DNA of 8,206 nt from a bacterium (GTDB lineage Bacteria > UBA8248). A program made the translations under genes and the position numbers. Below are positions 1-6,366 of this stretch, piece by piece (the first letter of the stretch is position 1; each line of letters begins with the position of its first letter). The stretch lies in assembly GCA_027622355.1 (NCBI GenBank), contig JAQBZT010000120.1, forward strand, positions 1 to 8,206. Reading direction: 5' to 3'. The notes under the pieces were generated by a model. That model worked only from the letters and a program-made list of their open reading frames with translations, was not told the DNA's origin and did no database searches.

Positions 1-1
1 G

Positions 2-997
2 GACGGCCTCAACATCGTGACCGACGGCGACGCCCGCTTTGATACCGACGTGGGCGGACGCTCCTGGGTGAGCTATGTCATCCAGCGGCTGGAGGGATTC
101 TCGGGCTATGAAACCTCGCGGAGCCACGCCGCCTGGGGCGGCTCGGTGCCGGGCGAGATCATGTACGAGGTCCTCGAGGCGCGGATGCTTCCTCGGGTGA
201 CGGGCAAGGTGGGGCCCGGCCCTCTGGAGTACCCCCAGCTCTGGAAAGCCGCCCAGCAGATGACGCAAAAGCCCGTCAAGTTCGGCTCCATCAGCGCCGA
301 TTGCCTCGAATCGATCATCTCCAACGAATACTACAAAGACCGCAAAGAACTCGTCATGGACCTCTGCGAGGTGATGCACAAGGAATTCCAGAGTCTGGCG
401 GATGCGGGCTGCCAGGTCCTCCAGGTGGAAGAGCCCTGGGTGCACCGCTTCGACCACCACGCCGAGGACACCGGGATGTCCATGGAATTCTACGTCGAGG
501 CCTTCAACCGGAGCATCGAGGGCCTGACCGAGAAACTCGAGCTTTGGTGCCACACCTGCTGGGGGAATCCGGCGCAGCAGCGCTTCTACGACTCGGCGAA
601 AAGCTACGCGCCGGCGCTCGAGTACATGAACGATCTGAATGTGGATGTCCTGACGTTTGAGTGCAAAAGCACGGAGGGAATGGACCTCGAGGCCATCGGG
701 AAAAAGATCACAAAGCCCAAGATCGCCATCGGCGTCATCGACCACCGGGGCCTTCAGGTCGAAAAACCCGATGCGGTGGCCGCGCTCATCCGCAAGGCGC
801 TTCAATACATCCCGGCCGAGCGGCTTTGCATCTCGACGGACTGCGGCTTCGGCCGCGAGGGAATGAGCAGACGCCACGCTTTCTACAAAATGGTAGCGCT
901 CGCCCGGGGGACCAACATCGTCAGGAAGGAACTGGGGCTGCCGGAAGCCTACATCCAGGCCACCGACGACAGATTCACCCTCGCCGATCCGGATTGA
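2..997 (+). CDS. Cobalamin-independent methionine synthase-like methyltransferase (MetE C-terminal domain family), 5' end outside window
   Basis: The product is a zinc-dependent methyltransferase of the MetE/UROD superfamily. The family moves a methyl group to a thiol, homocysteine in true MetE, in the cytoplasm. The frame is open from base 2 and reads DGLNIVTDGDARFD, a family-typical N-terminal stretch. The GTG at 17 therefore lies inside the gene, and roughly 40 residues are missing at the left edge. All four zinc ligands of MetE have counterparts: His (551-553) and Cys (557-559) in CHTC, Glu (659-661) in TFECKST, and Cys (842-844) in TDCGFGR. A QVEEP motif at about 422-436 matches the substrate-pocket strand. 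At 331 visible residues it is the short, single-barrel type that lacks the MetE N-terminal half, so its methyl donor and acceptor are uncertain. Its stop codon lies inside the convergent glycosyltransferase gene (23-bp overlap). Family assignment is firm; exact reaction is inferred. Confidence 0.9.
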   Translation, partial: DGLNIVTDGDARFDTDVGGRSWVSYVIQRLEGFSGYETSRSHAAWGGSVPGEIMYEVLEARMLPRVTGKVGPGPLEYPQLWKAAQQMTQKPVKFGSISADCLESIISNEYYKDRKELVMDLCEVMHKEFQSLADAGCQVLQVEEPWVHRFDHHAEDTGMSMEFYVEAFNRSIEGLTEKLELWCHTCWGNPAQQRFYDSAKSYAPALEYMNDLNVDVLTFECKSTEGMDLEAIGKKITKPKIAIGVIDHRGLQVEKPDAVAALIRKALQYIPAERLCISTDCGFGREGMSRRHAFYKMVALARGTNIVRKELGLPEAYIQATDDRFTLADPD

Positions 998-2204
998 GCG
1001 GAGAGAGATCCGCGGCAGGCGTGTGCTCCCGTAGAATCTTCCGGAGAAAATCGAGCGTCCTCGCCGCGATGGCGGGCCAGCGGAACGAAGCGTAGAGCGC
1101 CTCTGCCCCCGCGCGCAGCCGCTCCCGCGCCGCCGCATTATCCATCAATGCCCCCACCCGCTCCGCCAGCGCATCGGCGTCCCCGAATGGCACTTCGGCG
1201 AAATTCTCCCCCGCGCGGAAATACTCCGTCGGCACCTTGGGCGGGGTGCTCACCACGGGCGCGCCGTGGGCCAGCGCCGCCATCAGGCTTCCGCGCCGGC
1301 TCGAGATGCCGCCCTCGTAGGGCGCAAGGAACAGATCGGCCGCGAGCAGTATCTCGCTGATTTTTTCGTCGAAGAGAAACCCCGTCCAGATCACTTCATC
1401 GGCCAAACCGTTTGCCCGGGCGCGCGCCTGCAGTGCGAGGTAGAAGCCGCCATCCTGCGCACGCCTTCCGCCGAGCATGAAGAGCCGGAAGGGCCGCCCC
1501 GCCTGCTTCCACTTTCCCGCCGCATCGAGAATCTGCTCGACCCCCTTGCCCGGGTAGTAGAAGCCGAAGTGGGCGAGCAGGGCGCCGGAGGGCTCCAGCC
1601 CCCTCTCCGCGCACAGCCTAGCGCGCAGCTCCGCGCGGCGGGCCCGCATTTTCTCCCCCGGCTCGCCCAGTTCCCTCGGTTCGATATTGGCGCCGATGGG
1701 AACTTCTTCCATCTTCCGCCGGAGCCAGGGCATGGACTTTCCGACCAGATAGGTGACCTCCTCGTTCGTGCTGAGAATGCCGTCCGCACTTTGGAGGAGT
1801 ACCGCCGCCCCCGCCTTCGAGAAGAAACGCGAGACTCCCACCGTGTGCATGGAGTAGACCGTGGGAATCCCCGGAGAGAGGACCTTCATCCAGAGGGGAA
1901 GAAAGGGAATCCAGCGCGCTTTCGGAGGATAGAGGTCGGGCGCGTACTGCACCAAAAGGGCGTGGGCTTTTTCTTCGCGGGCCAGGCGCGCCACCTGCCG
2001 CATCGCGGCGGGCCCCCAGTACCGCGACACCGGAAAGACGCGGATTTTCCCTGAAACCTTTGGCCCCGAATAGTCCGCACTCGTGAAGATCAAGACATCG
2101 GCGCCCGCCGCCACGAGTTCAGAGACCAGCATCCGGGTGAAATCGCCCACCCCGCAGGGAGCGAGATTCGGCGGATAGCTGGGACTCAGGATGGCGATGC
2201 GCAC
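975..2204 (-). CDS. GT4-like glycosyltransferase (GT-B fold), 409 aa
   Basis: The product probably transfers a sugar from a nucleotide-sugar donor during cell-surface glycan or glycolipid synthesis at the cytoplasmic face of the membrane. The N-terminal Rossmann half starts VRIAILSPSYPP and carries GVGDFTR (residues 18-24), the usual acceptor-side glycine loop. The donor half has FYYPGKGVEQ (about 215-224), the LFMLGG strand, and APYEGG...RRGSLMAALAHG...VVST (about 294-320). The first Glu of the GT4 E-x7-E motif is kept (E297), while the second is replaced by the RRGS variant. I chose the GTG at 2204 because the fold begins there and AAGGAA precedes it by 5-6 bases. The open frame runs on to 2477 only by overlapping the ftsH remnant. 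It lies 31 bp downstream of that remnant on the same strand, so it was probably co-transcribed with it. Its 3' end overlaps the convergent methyltransferase gene. The sugar and acceptor cannot be told. Confidence 0.88.
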   Translation of the reverse strand: MRIAILSPSYPPNLAPCGVGDFTRMLVSELVAAGADVLIFTSADYSGPKVSGKIRVFPVSRYWGPAAMRQVARLAREEKAHALLVQYAPDLYPPKARWIPFLPLWMKVLSPGIPTVYSMHTVGVSRFFSKAGAAVLLQSADGILSTNEEVTYLVGKSMPWLRRKMEEVPIGANIEPRELGEPGEKMRARRAELRARLCAERGLEPSGALLAHFGFYYPGKGVEQILDAAGKWKQAGRPFRLFMLGGRRAQDGGFYLALQARARANGLADEVIWTGFLFDEKISEILLAADLFLAPYEGGISSRRGSLMAALAHGAPVVSTPPKVPTEYFRAGENFAEVPFGDADALAERVGALMDNAAARERLRAGAEALYASFRWPAIAARTLDFLRKILREHTPAADLSPLNPDRRG

Positions 2205-2235
2205 AAAGGTTCCTTCATCGGCGGGAAGACTGCGG

Positions 2236-3120
2236 TTAATCGCGGGACGGGGAGTGTGCCGAGGTTTTTTCCTCGACGCCGAGCTCGGAGCGGAGCACTT
2301 CCCCTGAGATGGTTTCCTGATCGAGGAGACGCGCCGCCAACCGATCGAGGTCCGCCCGCCGCACCTCCAGGATTTCCCTCGCCCGCTCGGAGGCTTGCTG
2401 GAGAAATCTTCCCACTTCCTCGTCCACCTCCCGCTGGGTGGCCTCGCTGATGGCGGCCCGGCCGAAACCGTCGCCAAACCCTTGTCCGAGAAAGAGCGGC
2501 CGGGGCTCGCGGCGCAGGGAGTGGGGCCCGAAATGTTCGCTCATCCCGTATTCGGTCACCATGGAGCTCGCCATGTCGGTGGCGCGCTGGAGATCGTTCT
2601 GAGCGCCGGTGGAGACCTCATCGAAGACGAGCGTCTCGGCCGCCCGCCCCGCCAGAAGGACGGTCATGCGGTCTTCGATCTCGGTTTTCGAGAGGAGGTA
2701 GCGATCCTCGGTGGGGCGCTGAAGGGTGTAGCCCAAGGCGGAGAGCCCGCGCGGAATGATGGACACCTTCTGGACCGGATCGGCCGTGCCGACCAGCTCG
2801 GCCACGATGGCGTGCCCCATTTCGTGACAGGCTACCCGTCTGCGCTCCTCCGGCGTCATCACGCGGGATTTTTTCTCGAGTCCCGCCGCGATGCGCTCGA
2901 GCGCTTCCTCGAAATTCGCCATGGCGATTTGATCCTTGTCGTGGCGGGCGGCGAGCAGGGCGGCCTCGTTCGCCAGATTCGCCAGGTCCGCCCCCGAGAG
3001 GCCGGGCGTCATCTCGGCGATCCGGTCGGAGTTCACGTCCGGCCCGAGGACGAGGTTTTTCATATGCACGCGGAGGATGTGCTTGCGGCCCTCCAGGTCG
3101 GGCCGGTCCACCAGCACCTG
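2236..3120 (-). pseudogene. ftsH: FtsH zinc metalloprotease, 5'-truncated remnant (about the last 294 aa)
   Basis: FtsH is a membrane-anchored hexameric AAA+ protease that degrades misfolded membrane and regulatory proteins. Only its C-terminal half is present. Homology starts abruptly at QVLVDRPDLEGR (the base after it is 3121), which in intact FtsH follows RFDR in the AAA domain. The transmembrane segments, Walker A, Walker B and SRH are absent. What remains is the AAA lid (TPGLSGADLANLANEAALLA, residues 37-56 counted from the GTG at 3117) and an intact M41 peptidase: HEMGH (98-102) for the usual HEAGH, and the third zinc ligand Asp175 in STGAQND. The helical tail ends in RSELG, as in the family. 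The frame upstream of 3121 reaches a stop at 3139-3141, and the GTG at 3117 has no Shine-Dalgarno sequence. Without the ATPase the protein could not unfold substrates, so I call it a pseudogene. A free-standing peptidase or an assembly join at 3120 are alternatives. Confidence 0.88.
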
Positions 3121-3124
3121 TACA

Positions 3125-3175
3125 TGGCGAATTCGTAATTAAGCAATAATTTGATGCCTGATTGGGAATTCGCCA
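3125..3175. repeat. 10-bp perfect inverted repeat at the ftsH breakpoint
   Basis: TGGCGAATTC (3125-3134) is repeated inverted as GAATTCGCCA (3166-3175) around a 31-base AT-rich spacer. The left arm starts four bases beyond the last ftsH-like base. It could be the scar of an inserted element or a recombination site. The spacer is too long and too AT-rich for a typical terminator, and no T-run follows. Confidence 0.5.
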
Positions 3176-3230
3176 CCCACACCCTCAACTCCGCAAAACT
3201 ACTAAATTTCCGTGCACAGGAATCGTTCCT

Positions 3231-3560
3231 TCACGCGGCATCAACGCTCAGTCTTCCCCGGCGGCGGGAGCGCGGCTTCCGGATAACGATGTCCACGTCC
3301 CGACCAAGGGCTGTCAGCAGGCGCAGCAGCCGTTCGACGGAGTATTCCCGGAAGTTCCCACGCAAAAGACGGGACACGTCCGGCTGGGAGAGCCCGAGCA
3401 CCTTCGCCGCTTGCGCCTGTGTCAGGCGGCGCTGGCGGATGATTACATCGATGCGGGTGACCAGTTCCGCCTTCAGAAGCCGGGCCTCGGCATCAGGACG
3501 TTCCAGGTCGGCGAACACGTTGCCGCTGCCTCGCTCGATTTTCACTTTATCGGTTTTCAT
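3231..3560 (-). CDS. higA: XRE-family antitoxin (HigA-like, HTH), 109 aa
   Basis: This is the antitoxin of a type II toxin-antitoxin pair. It should bind and neutralise the toxin encoded just upstream and repress their shared promoter. A helix-turn-helix spans about residues 45-68: LTQAQAAKVLGLSQPDVSRLL, with the sharp GLSQPDVSR turn and recognition helix typical of XRE/HTH_37 antitoxins. The short N-terminal part (residues 1-35) has the acidic/basic mix that often contacts toxin in this group, and the C-terminus is Arg-rich (RKPRSRRRGR). The ATG overlaps the toxin stop by four bases (ATGA) and has a GGGGAG Shine-Dalgarno sequence about five bases upstream, so translation is probably coupled. 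Toxin-first order is characteristic of HigBA rather than RelBE. The family is clear; the symbol is by homology class only. Confidence 0.87.
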   Translation of the reverse strand: MKTDKVKIERGSGNVFADLERPDAEARLLKAELVTRIDVIIRQRRLTQAQAAKVLGLSQPDVSRLLRGNFREYSVERLLRLLTALGRDVDIVIRKPRSRRRGRLSVDAA

Positions 3561-3934
3561 TGTTCTCCCCTTCTGCCATAGATGTCGTCGTAATGCTGCT
3601 CTGCCGCCCTCAGCCTGCGCCTGACCGTTTCCATCTCCTGCTTCGGCGTCGAAATGCCTCTCTTGGCCTTCTTTTGAAAGGCATGCAGAACATAGACGGC
3701 AGCATTGAACCGCACGGTGTAAACTGCCCGGTAGGTACCACCGTCATGGCGCGACACCACCTCCAGGACACCAGAGCCCAGGCCCTTGAGGGGCTTGGCA
3801 TCGCGGTGCTTGAGACCGACCTGGGCCTGATACAGGGCAAACCCGACGTGGTCCTGTACCTCGGCCGGAAATCCCCTCAAGTCCTCCTTGCTCGATCCGA
3901 CCCATTCAACGGGCTTCAAGTCCCTTCGGTCCAT
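3557..3934 (-). CDS. higB: HigB/RelE-type toxin (phage Gp49-like family), 125 aa
   Basis: The product is the likely toxin of the pair, an mRNA interferase that in this superfamily cuts mRNA on the ribosome. Family-typical landmarks run in order: VEWVGSSKEDLRGFP near the start, the helix EVQDHVGFALYQAQVG (25-40), HRDAKPLKGLGSGVLEVV (43-60), then GGTYRAVYTVRF (65-76) and VYVLHAFQKKAKRGI (80-94). The last stretch includes the conserved Arg and the FQKK basic patch. A C-terminal helix ends RRRLRAAEQHY. Length is normal for Gp49-like proteins (about 110-125 aa). The ATG at 3934 has no Shine-Dalgarno sequence but sits five bases below a strong -10 box, pointing to a leaderless transcript. It forms an operon with the antitoxin gene. 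Both reading frames look intact, so the pair is probably functional. Confidence 0.88.
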   Translation of the reverse strand: MDRRDLKPVEWVGSSKEDLRGFPAEVQDHVGFALYQAQVGLKHRDAKPLKGLGSGVLEVVSRHDGGTYRAVYTVRFNAAVYVLHAFQKKAKRGISTPKQEMETVRRRLRAAEQHYDDIYGRRGEQ

Positions 3935-3939
3935 GGCTT

Positions 3940-3968
3940 ATTATGGCGGTTTCACCATATTTTTTCAA
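3940..3968 (-). promoter_or_regulatory. Sigma70-type promoter of the toxin-antitoxin operon, leaderless geometry
   Basis: Read on the minus strand, TTGAAA (3968-3963) is followed after exactly 17 bases by CATAAT (3945-3940). Each hexamer differs from consensus by one base. The toxin ATG begins only five bases after the -10 box, so transcription should start at or within a base or two of the A of the ATG. No ribosome-binding site fits in that gap. Confidence 0.65.
3943..3958. promoter_or_regulatory. Candidate operator palindrome in the toxin-antitoxin promoter
   Basis: ATGGCG (3943-3948) and CACCAT (3953-3958) form a 6-bp inverted repeat with one mismatch and a 4-base centre. It overlaps the -10 box and the spacer. 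A repressor bound here would block RNA polymerase, as HTH antitoxins usually do at their own promoters. Its position supports this; the short arms make it tentative. Confidence 0.35.
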
Positions 3969-3996
3969 GAGAAAAAAAGTGCCCATGGTGTGCCGG

Positions 3997-4292
3997 TCCA
4001 CCGATTTTCGGGGTCAGGCCCGTTTGAGTGAAAGGCCCTGGAAACATTAAATATTTTTCACTCTCTCAGGTCCTACACTCAGAACTCTTCCGGAGGCCAT
4101 CAGAACGACCAAAAGGTCCGCCCCCTGCCCTGGTTCATCGAATCTTCGATCTGCCAAACAGGCCTTTTCAGCCCCATGGGTCGTCATAATGGTCTCCGAA
4201 AGAATCCTAGTTTCTGAATCCCGGCGGTCATCAACTCCTTAATGTTTCCAAGATTTTTCAGCCCGGATGGCTGGACCCCGAAAATCGGTGGA
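3997..4292. mobile_element. MITE-like non-coding element with 54-bp imperfect terminal inverted repeats
   Basis: The first 19 bases (3997-4015, TCCACCGATTTTCGGGGTC) are the exact reverse complement of the last 19 (4274-4292). A second block of 12 bases is also exact (TGGAAACATTAA at 4039-4050 against 4239-4250). The two blocks are equally spaced, giving 54-bp arms with about 41 matching positions and no indels. Similarity stops at the inner edge. The 188-base core shows no coding signal on either strand. This is the build of a miniature inverted-repeat element mobilised in trans by a transposase encoded elsewhere. No target-site duplication is visible in the flanks (..TGCCGG and TCAGTA..), so it may be old or of a family that makes none. 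It ends about 30 bp upstream of the toxin-antitoxin -35 box. Confidence 0.65.
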
Positions 4293-4405
4293 TCAGTACA
4301 GCGACCACGGCTCCACCATCTGCGGCAGCGCGAGGGTGTGCATGGCGATATAATGGGAGGTAGGTCAGAAGCACAAATTCATAGGAATTCACCACGAACA
4401 GGCCC
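4293..4405 (-). pseudogene. Possible decayed 3' end of an unknown gene
   Basis: On the minus strand just after the permease stop, one frame reads EGLFVVNSYEFVLLTYLP. After a shift of one frame near 4350, another reads HYIAMHTLALPQMVEPWSLY and ends at a TGA (4294-4296). Both halves look like real protein, and the second stops right at the edge of the MITE-like element. Together they suggest the tail of a frameshifted gene whose start is gone. I do not recognise the family, and a chance origin is possible over so short a stretch. Confidence 0.2.
4336..4348 (+). repeat. 13-bp direct repeat, copy 1 (GTGTGCATGGCGA)
   Basis: An identical 13-mer occurs at 7466-7478, so the two copies bracket the ABC transporter operon. 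A related copy (TGTACATGGCGAATT, 3119-3133) lies on the ftsH breakpoint. In a window this size one such match is about as likely as not by chance, so only the positions make it notable. Confidence 0.3.
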
Positions 4406-5227
4406 TCAATTCATCATGGCCGTGGTCTTGTGCCAGAAGATCACTCGGTTGCGGACGGCCACCACGATGAGGTGAAGCGTGATACCGAGCACGCCTAGGA
4501 TGACCAGGATGGCGAACATGCCCGAGATGTCCATATCGAAATTGAACTGGATGATCAGGTAGCCGAGTCCGGCCTTCGCCCCTACGAACTCGCCCACGAT
4601 GGCGCCCAGTACCGCCAGAACAATGCTCACGTCGAGGCCGGCGAAGATGTAGGGGAGCGCCTCGGGGAGTTGCACCAGATAAAAAATCTTCCAACGCGAG
4701 GCGGCGAGGGAGCGCAGCAGATCCACCTTGTCCGAGGGGGTGGACTTCAGTCCCACAATCGTGTTCACCAGCATGGGAAAGAAGGAGACCATGGCGGCGA
4801 TCATCACCTTGCTGGAGATGCCGAAGCCCACCCAGATGATGATGATCGGCGCGATGGCGATCTTGGGGAGAGTCTGGAGCGCCACGATGTAGGGATACAG
4901 CGTGGCCTCCACCAACCGAAGCTGACTGATGACTGCTCCCAGCAGAAAGGCCGCCACCATGGCAAGGGTATAACCGGCCAGGATCTCGCTCAGCGTCACG
5001 AGCAGATTGTACCAGAACAAACCTGTCGCGAACCCTTGGTACAAGGCGAGTGCGATCGCCGACGGTGCAGGAAGGACGATCTCCGTTACCCCGAGCACGC
5101 GCACCATTCCCTCCCAGCCTCCGACGAAGATGACGAGGGTGAAGGGAATGAGCGCGATCTCGGGCTTTCTGCGGATCGCTCCACGCGGATCGTGCAGGAG
5201 CATCCGCAGCATCGAAAAAGACTTCAC
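4406..5227 (-). CDS. ABC transporter permease, NitT/TauT (SsuC/TauC-like) family, 273 aa
   Basis: This is the inner-membrane channel subunit of an importer; it should work as a homodimer with two copies of the ATPase encoded in the same operon. Hydrophobic segments fit six membrane spans at about residues 25-42, 81-102, 122-134, 140-160, 195-215 and 237-258. The cytoplasmic coupling loop is clear: SLAASRWKIFYLVQLPEALP (about 173-192), matching the family's EAA...G...LP motif with Ser and Leu replacing the first residues. LPAPSAIA near residue 52 is also typical. I chose the GTG at 5227: it follows the binding-protein stop by 10 bases and has AGGAA six bases upstream, overlapping that stop. 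The frame stays open to 5287, but that would overlap the binding-protein gene by 50 bases. The tight spacing implies co-translation with the binding protein. Substrate unknown: this family carries sulfonates, taurine, nitrate, cyanate and pyrimidine-like compounds. Confidence 0.9.
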   Translation of the reverse strand: MKSFSMLRMLLHDPRGAIRRKPEIALIPFTLVIFVGGWEGMVRVLGVTEIVLPAPSAIALALYQGFATGLFWYNLLVTLSEILAGYTLAMVAAFLLGAVISQLRLVEATLYPYIVALQTLPKIAIAPIIIIWVGFGISSKVMIAAMVSFFPMLVNTIVGLKSTPSDKVDLLRSLAASRWKIFYLVQLPEALPYIFAGLDVSIVLAVLGAIVGEFVGAKAGLGYLIIQFNFDMDISGMFAILVILGVLGITLHLIVVAVRNRVIFWHKTTAMMN

Positions 5228-5237
5228 GTCGGCTTCC

Positions 5238-6314
5238 TCAAGGCTTTTTAAATCCCTTCGCCTGCTTGATGACCGCTTCGCGGTCAAAATTATTGATCTC
5301 GTCGGTAAACTCGTTCGTGTAGTACTTGCTTACATCGATTTTCTTTTTGAGACGGTCGATCCGAATGAGGTAATTCTGGTACCCTTCCATGTTGGCCTTC
5401 GGCAAATCGCCGAACTTGTTGGTGCCGACGGCGTTGCGGGACTGAATCCCTGCGCGCACCGCTACCACCTTGGCCTCGCGCCTCACGGCCGCATCGGTCA
5501 CTCCGCCGCGCGGCGCTGTCTGGGGATAGACCTTCCAGTGGATGCGAACGGCGGCCTCGGGATTTACTTCTTGGAAGATCTGCGCCTTGGCGAGGCCGCG
5601 GGCGAGACCGATGAGCATCTTGCGGCGCGTCTTGTAGAACTTGCTAGGCACCACGAGGCTGCCCGCGATGAAGTTCTTCGCGCGGGGATCCTTGATGATT
5701 TTCGTGAATTTCAGCCCCCGGCTCTCCATGGAGGCGTAGGCCGCATCCCAGAGCGAGAGGGCATGCACCCGGCCCGATTGAAGCGCTGCGGCCGCGCGGC
5801 CGCCGACGCCGACTTCGATCAGGTCGAAATCCTGGCCTCGCTGGAAGCCCAAGGTCCCCATCAGCGCGCGCGCGTAAAGAGTGCCCTGGCTCGCAAAGCT
5901 CGAAACACCGATGGTTTTGCCCTTCAGGTCGGAGAGCCCATTCAGACCGCCTTTGGCGGGAAGGGCGATGCCGAAGATATCGCCACGGATCGAGGTGTAG
6001 TAGAAACTCACGTCGGTTCCCTTCTGCACGCCTACCATGGCGGCCGTAGGGTTGCCGTAGGCAACATCCGCCTTGCCACCCATGACGATCTGCATCGCCA
6101 TCGAAGAGCCCCGCGTCGTGTTCACCTCGACCTCAAGCCCCTCGTCCTTCCAATAGCCCAGGTATTCAGGAAGCGAACTCGCGATGGCGAAGCTTGGGGA
6201 GAGACGCGGCAGGGCGTGGACGAGGACGACTTTCTCGAGTGCAAGGGCCGCCGTCGGCGTGAGGAGGCATACTCCCAGAAACAGGGCAAACAGGAATTTT
6301 CGCATGGAACGCAT
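5238..6314 (-). CDS. ABC transporter periplasmic substrate-binding protein, NitT/TauT (NMT1/THI5-like), 358 aa
   Basis: This is the exported receptor that captures the solute and hands it to the permease. A classical signal peptide is present: MRSMRKF, a hydrophobic core (LFALFLGVCLLTP), then an AALA cleavage site at about residue 25. No lipobox Cys follows it. Family landmarks are EYLGYWKDEGLEVEV (50-64), the MQIVMGGKADVAYGN stretch (about 74-88), LKGKTIGVSSFASQGT (130-145) and ALQSGRVHALSLWDAAY (177-193). These belong to the two-lobed NMT1/SsuA-like fold. The ATG at 6314 has AAGGAG six bases upstream. The longer frame to 6380 would put 22 residues before the signal peptide, so I rejected it. 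It sits 52 bp after the ATPase and 10 bp before the permease. The fold gives the transporter class but not the ligand. Confidence 0.9.
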   Translation of the reverse strand: MRSMRKFLFALFLGVCLLTPTAALALEKVVLVHALPRLSPSFAIASSLPEYLGYWKDEGLEVEVNTTRGSSMAMQIVMGGKADVAYGNPTAAMVGVQKGTDVSFYYTSIRGDIFGIALPAKGGLNGLSDLKGKTIGVSSFASQGTLYARALMGTLGFQRGQDFDLIEVGVGGRAAAALQSGRVHALSLWDAAYASMESRGLKFTKIIKDPRAKNFIAGSLVVPSKFYKTRRKMLIGLARGLAKAQIFQEVNPEAAVRIHWKVYPQTAPRGGVTDAAVRREAKVVAVRAGIQSRNAVGTNKFGDLPKANMEGYQNYLIRIDRLKKKIDVSKYYTNEFTDEINNFDREAVIKQAKGFKKP

Positions 6315-6366
6315 GGCTGTCTCCTTCCGAAAGAGTTGAGCAAGTGAGGGGGCGCGTGCCGGGGAA

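Noticed and set aside
17..19. GTG as the start of the methyltransferase gene
   Set aside because: The frame is open and family-like upstream to base 2 (DGLNI before it), so this is an internal Val codon.
998..1013. GCGGA/TCCGC hairpin after the methyltransferase stop as a terminator
   Set aside because: Only five stem pairs, no T-run, and it lies within the glycosyltransferase coding sequence.
1266..2054. 262-aa plus-strand open frame opposite the glycosyltransferase
   Set aside because: Antisense shadow: composition follows the GC-rich codons of the real gene and no family is recognisable.
2205..2477. N-terminal extension of the glycosyltransferase
   Set aside because: It lies inside the ftsH remnant in another frame, is low-complexity Arg/Pro/Ser-rich, and precedes a well-placed GTG with a ribosome-binding site.
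2395..3138. 247-aa plus-strand open frame opposite the ftsH remnant
   Set aside because: The minus strand carries unmistakable FtsH motifs over the same bases.
3129..3175. Clustered GAATTC sites as cloning artefacts
   Set aside because: GAATTC also occurs inside intact genes here (for example near 384 and 485) and at other places, so its presence alone does not indicate vector or linker joins.
3151..4027. Plus-strand frames opposite the toxin-antitoxin genes
   Set aside because: Both minus-strand genes match known families over their full length.
4242..4475. 77-aa plus-strand frame through the MITE arm and permease end
   Set aside because: It crosses the element boundary and the permease 3' end with no coding signal.
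5007..6347. 446-aa plus-strand open frame across the binding protein and permease
   Set aside because: It is the longest plus-strand frame in the window but purely antisense to two clear transporter genes; it is rich in His, Arg and Gly and has no domain.
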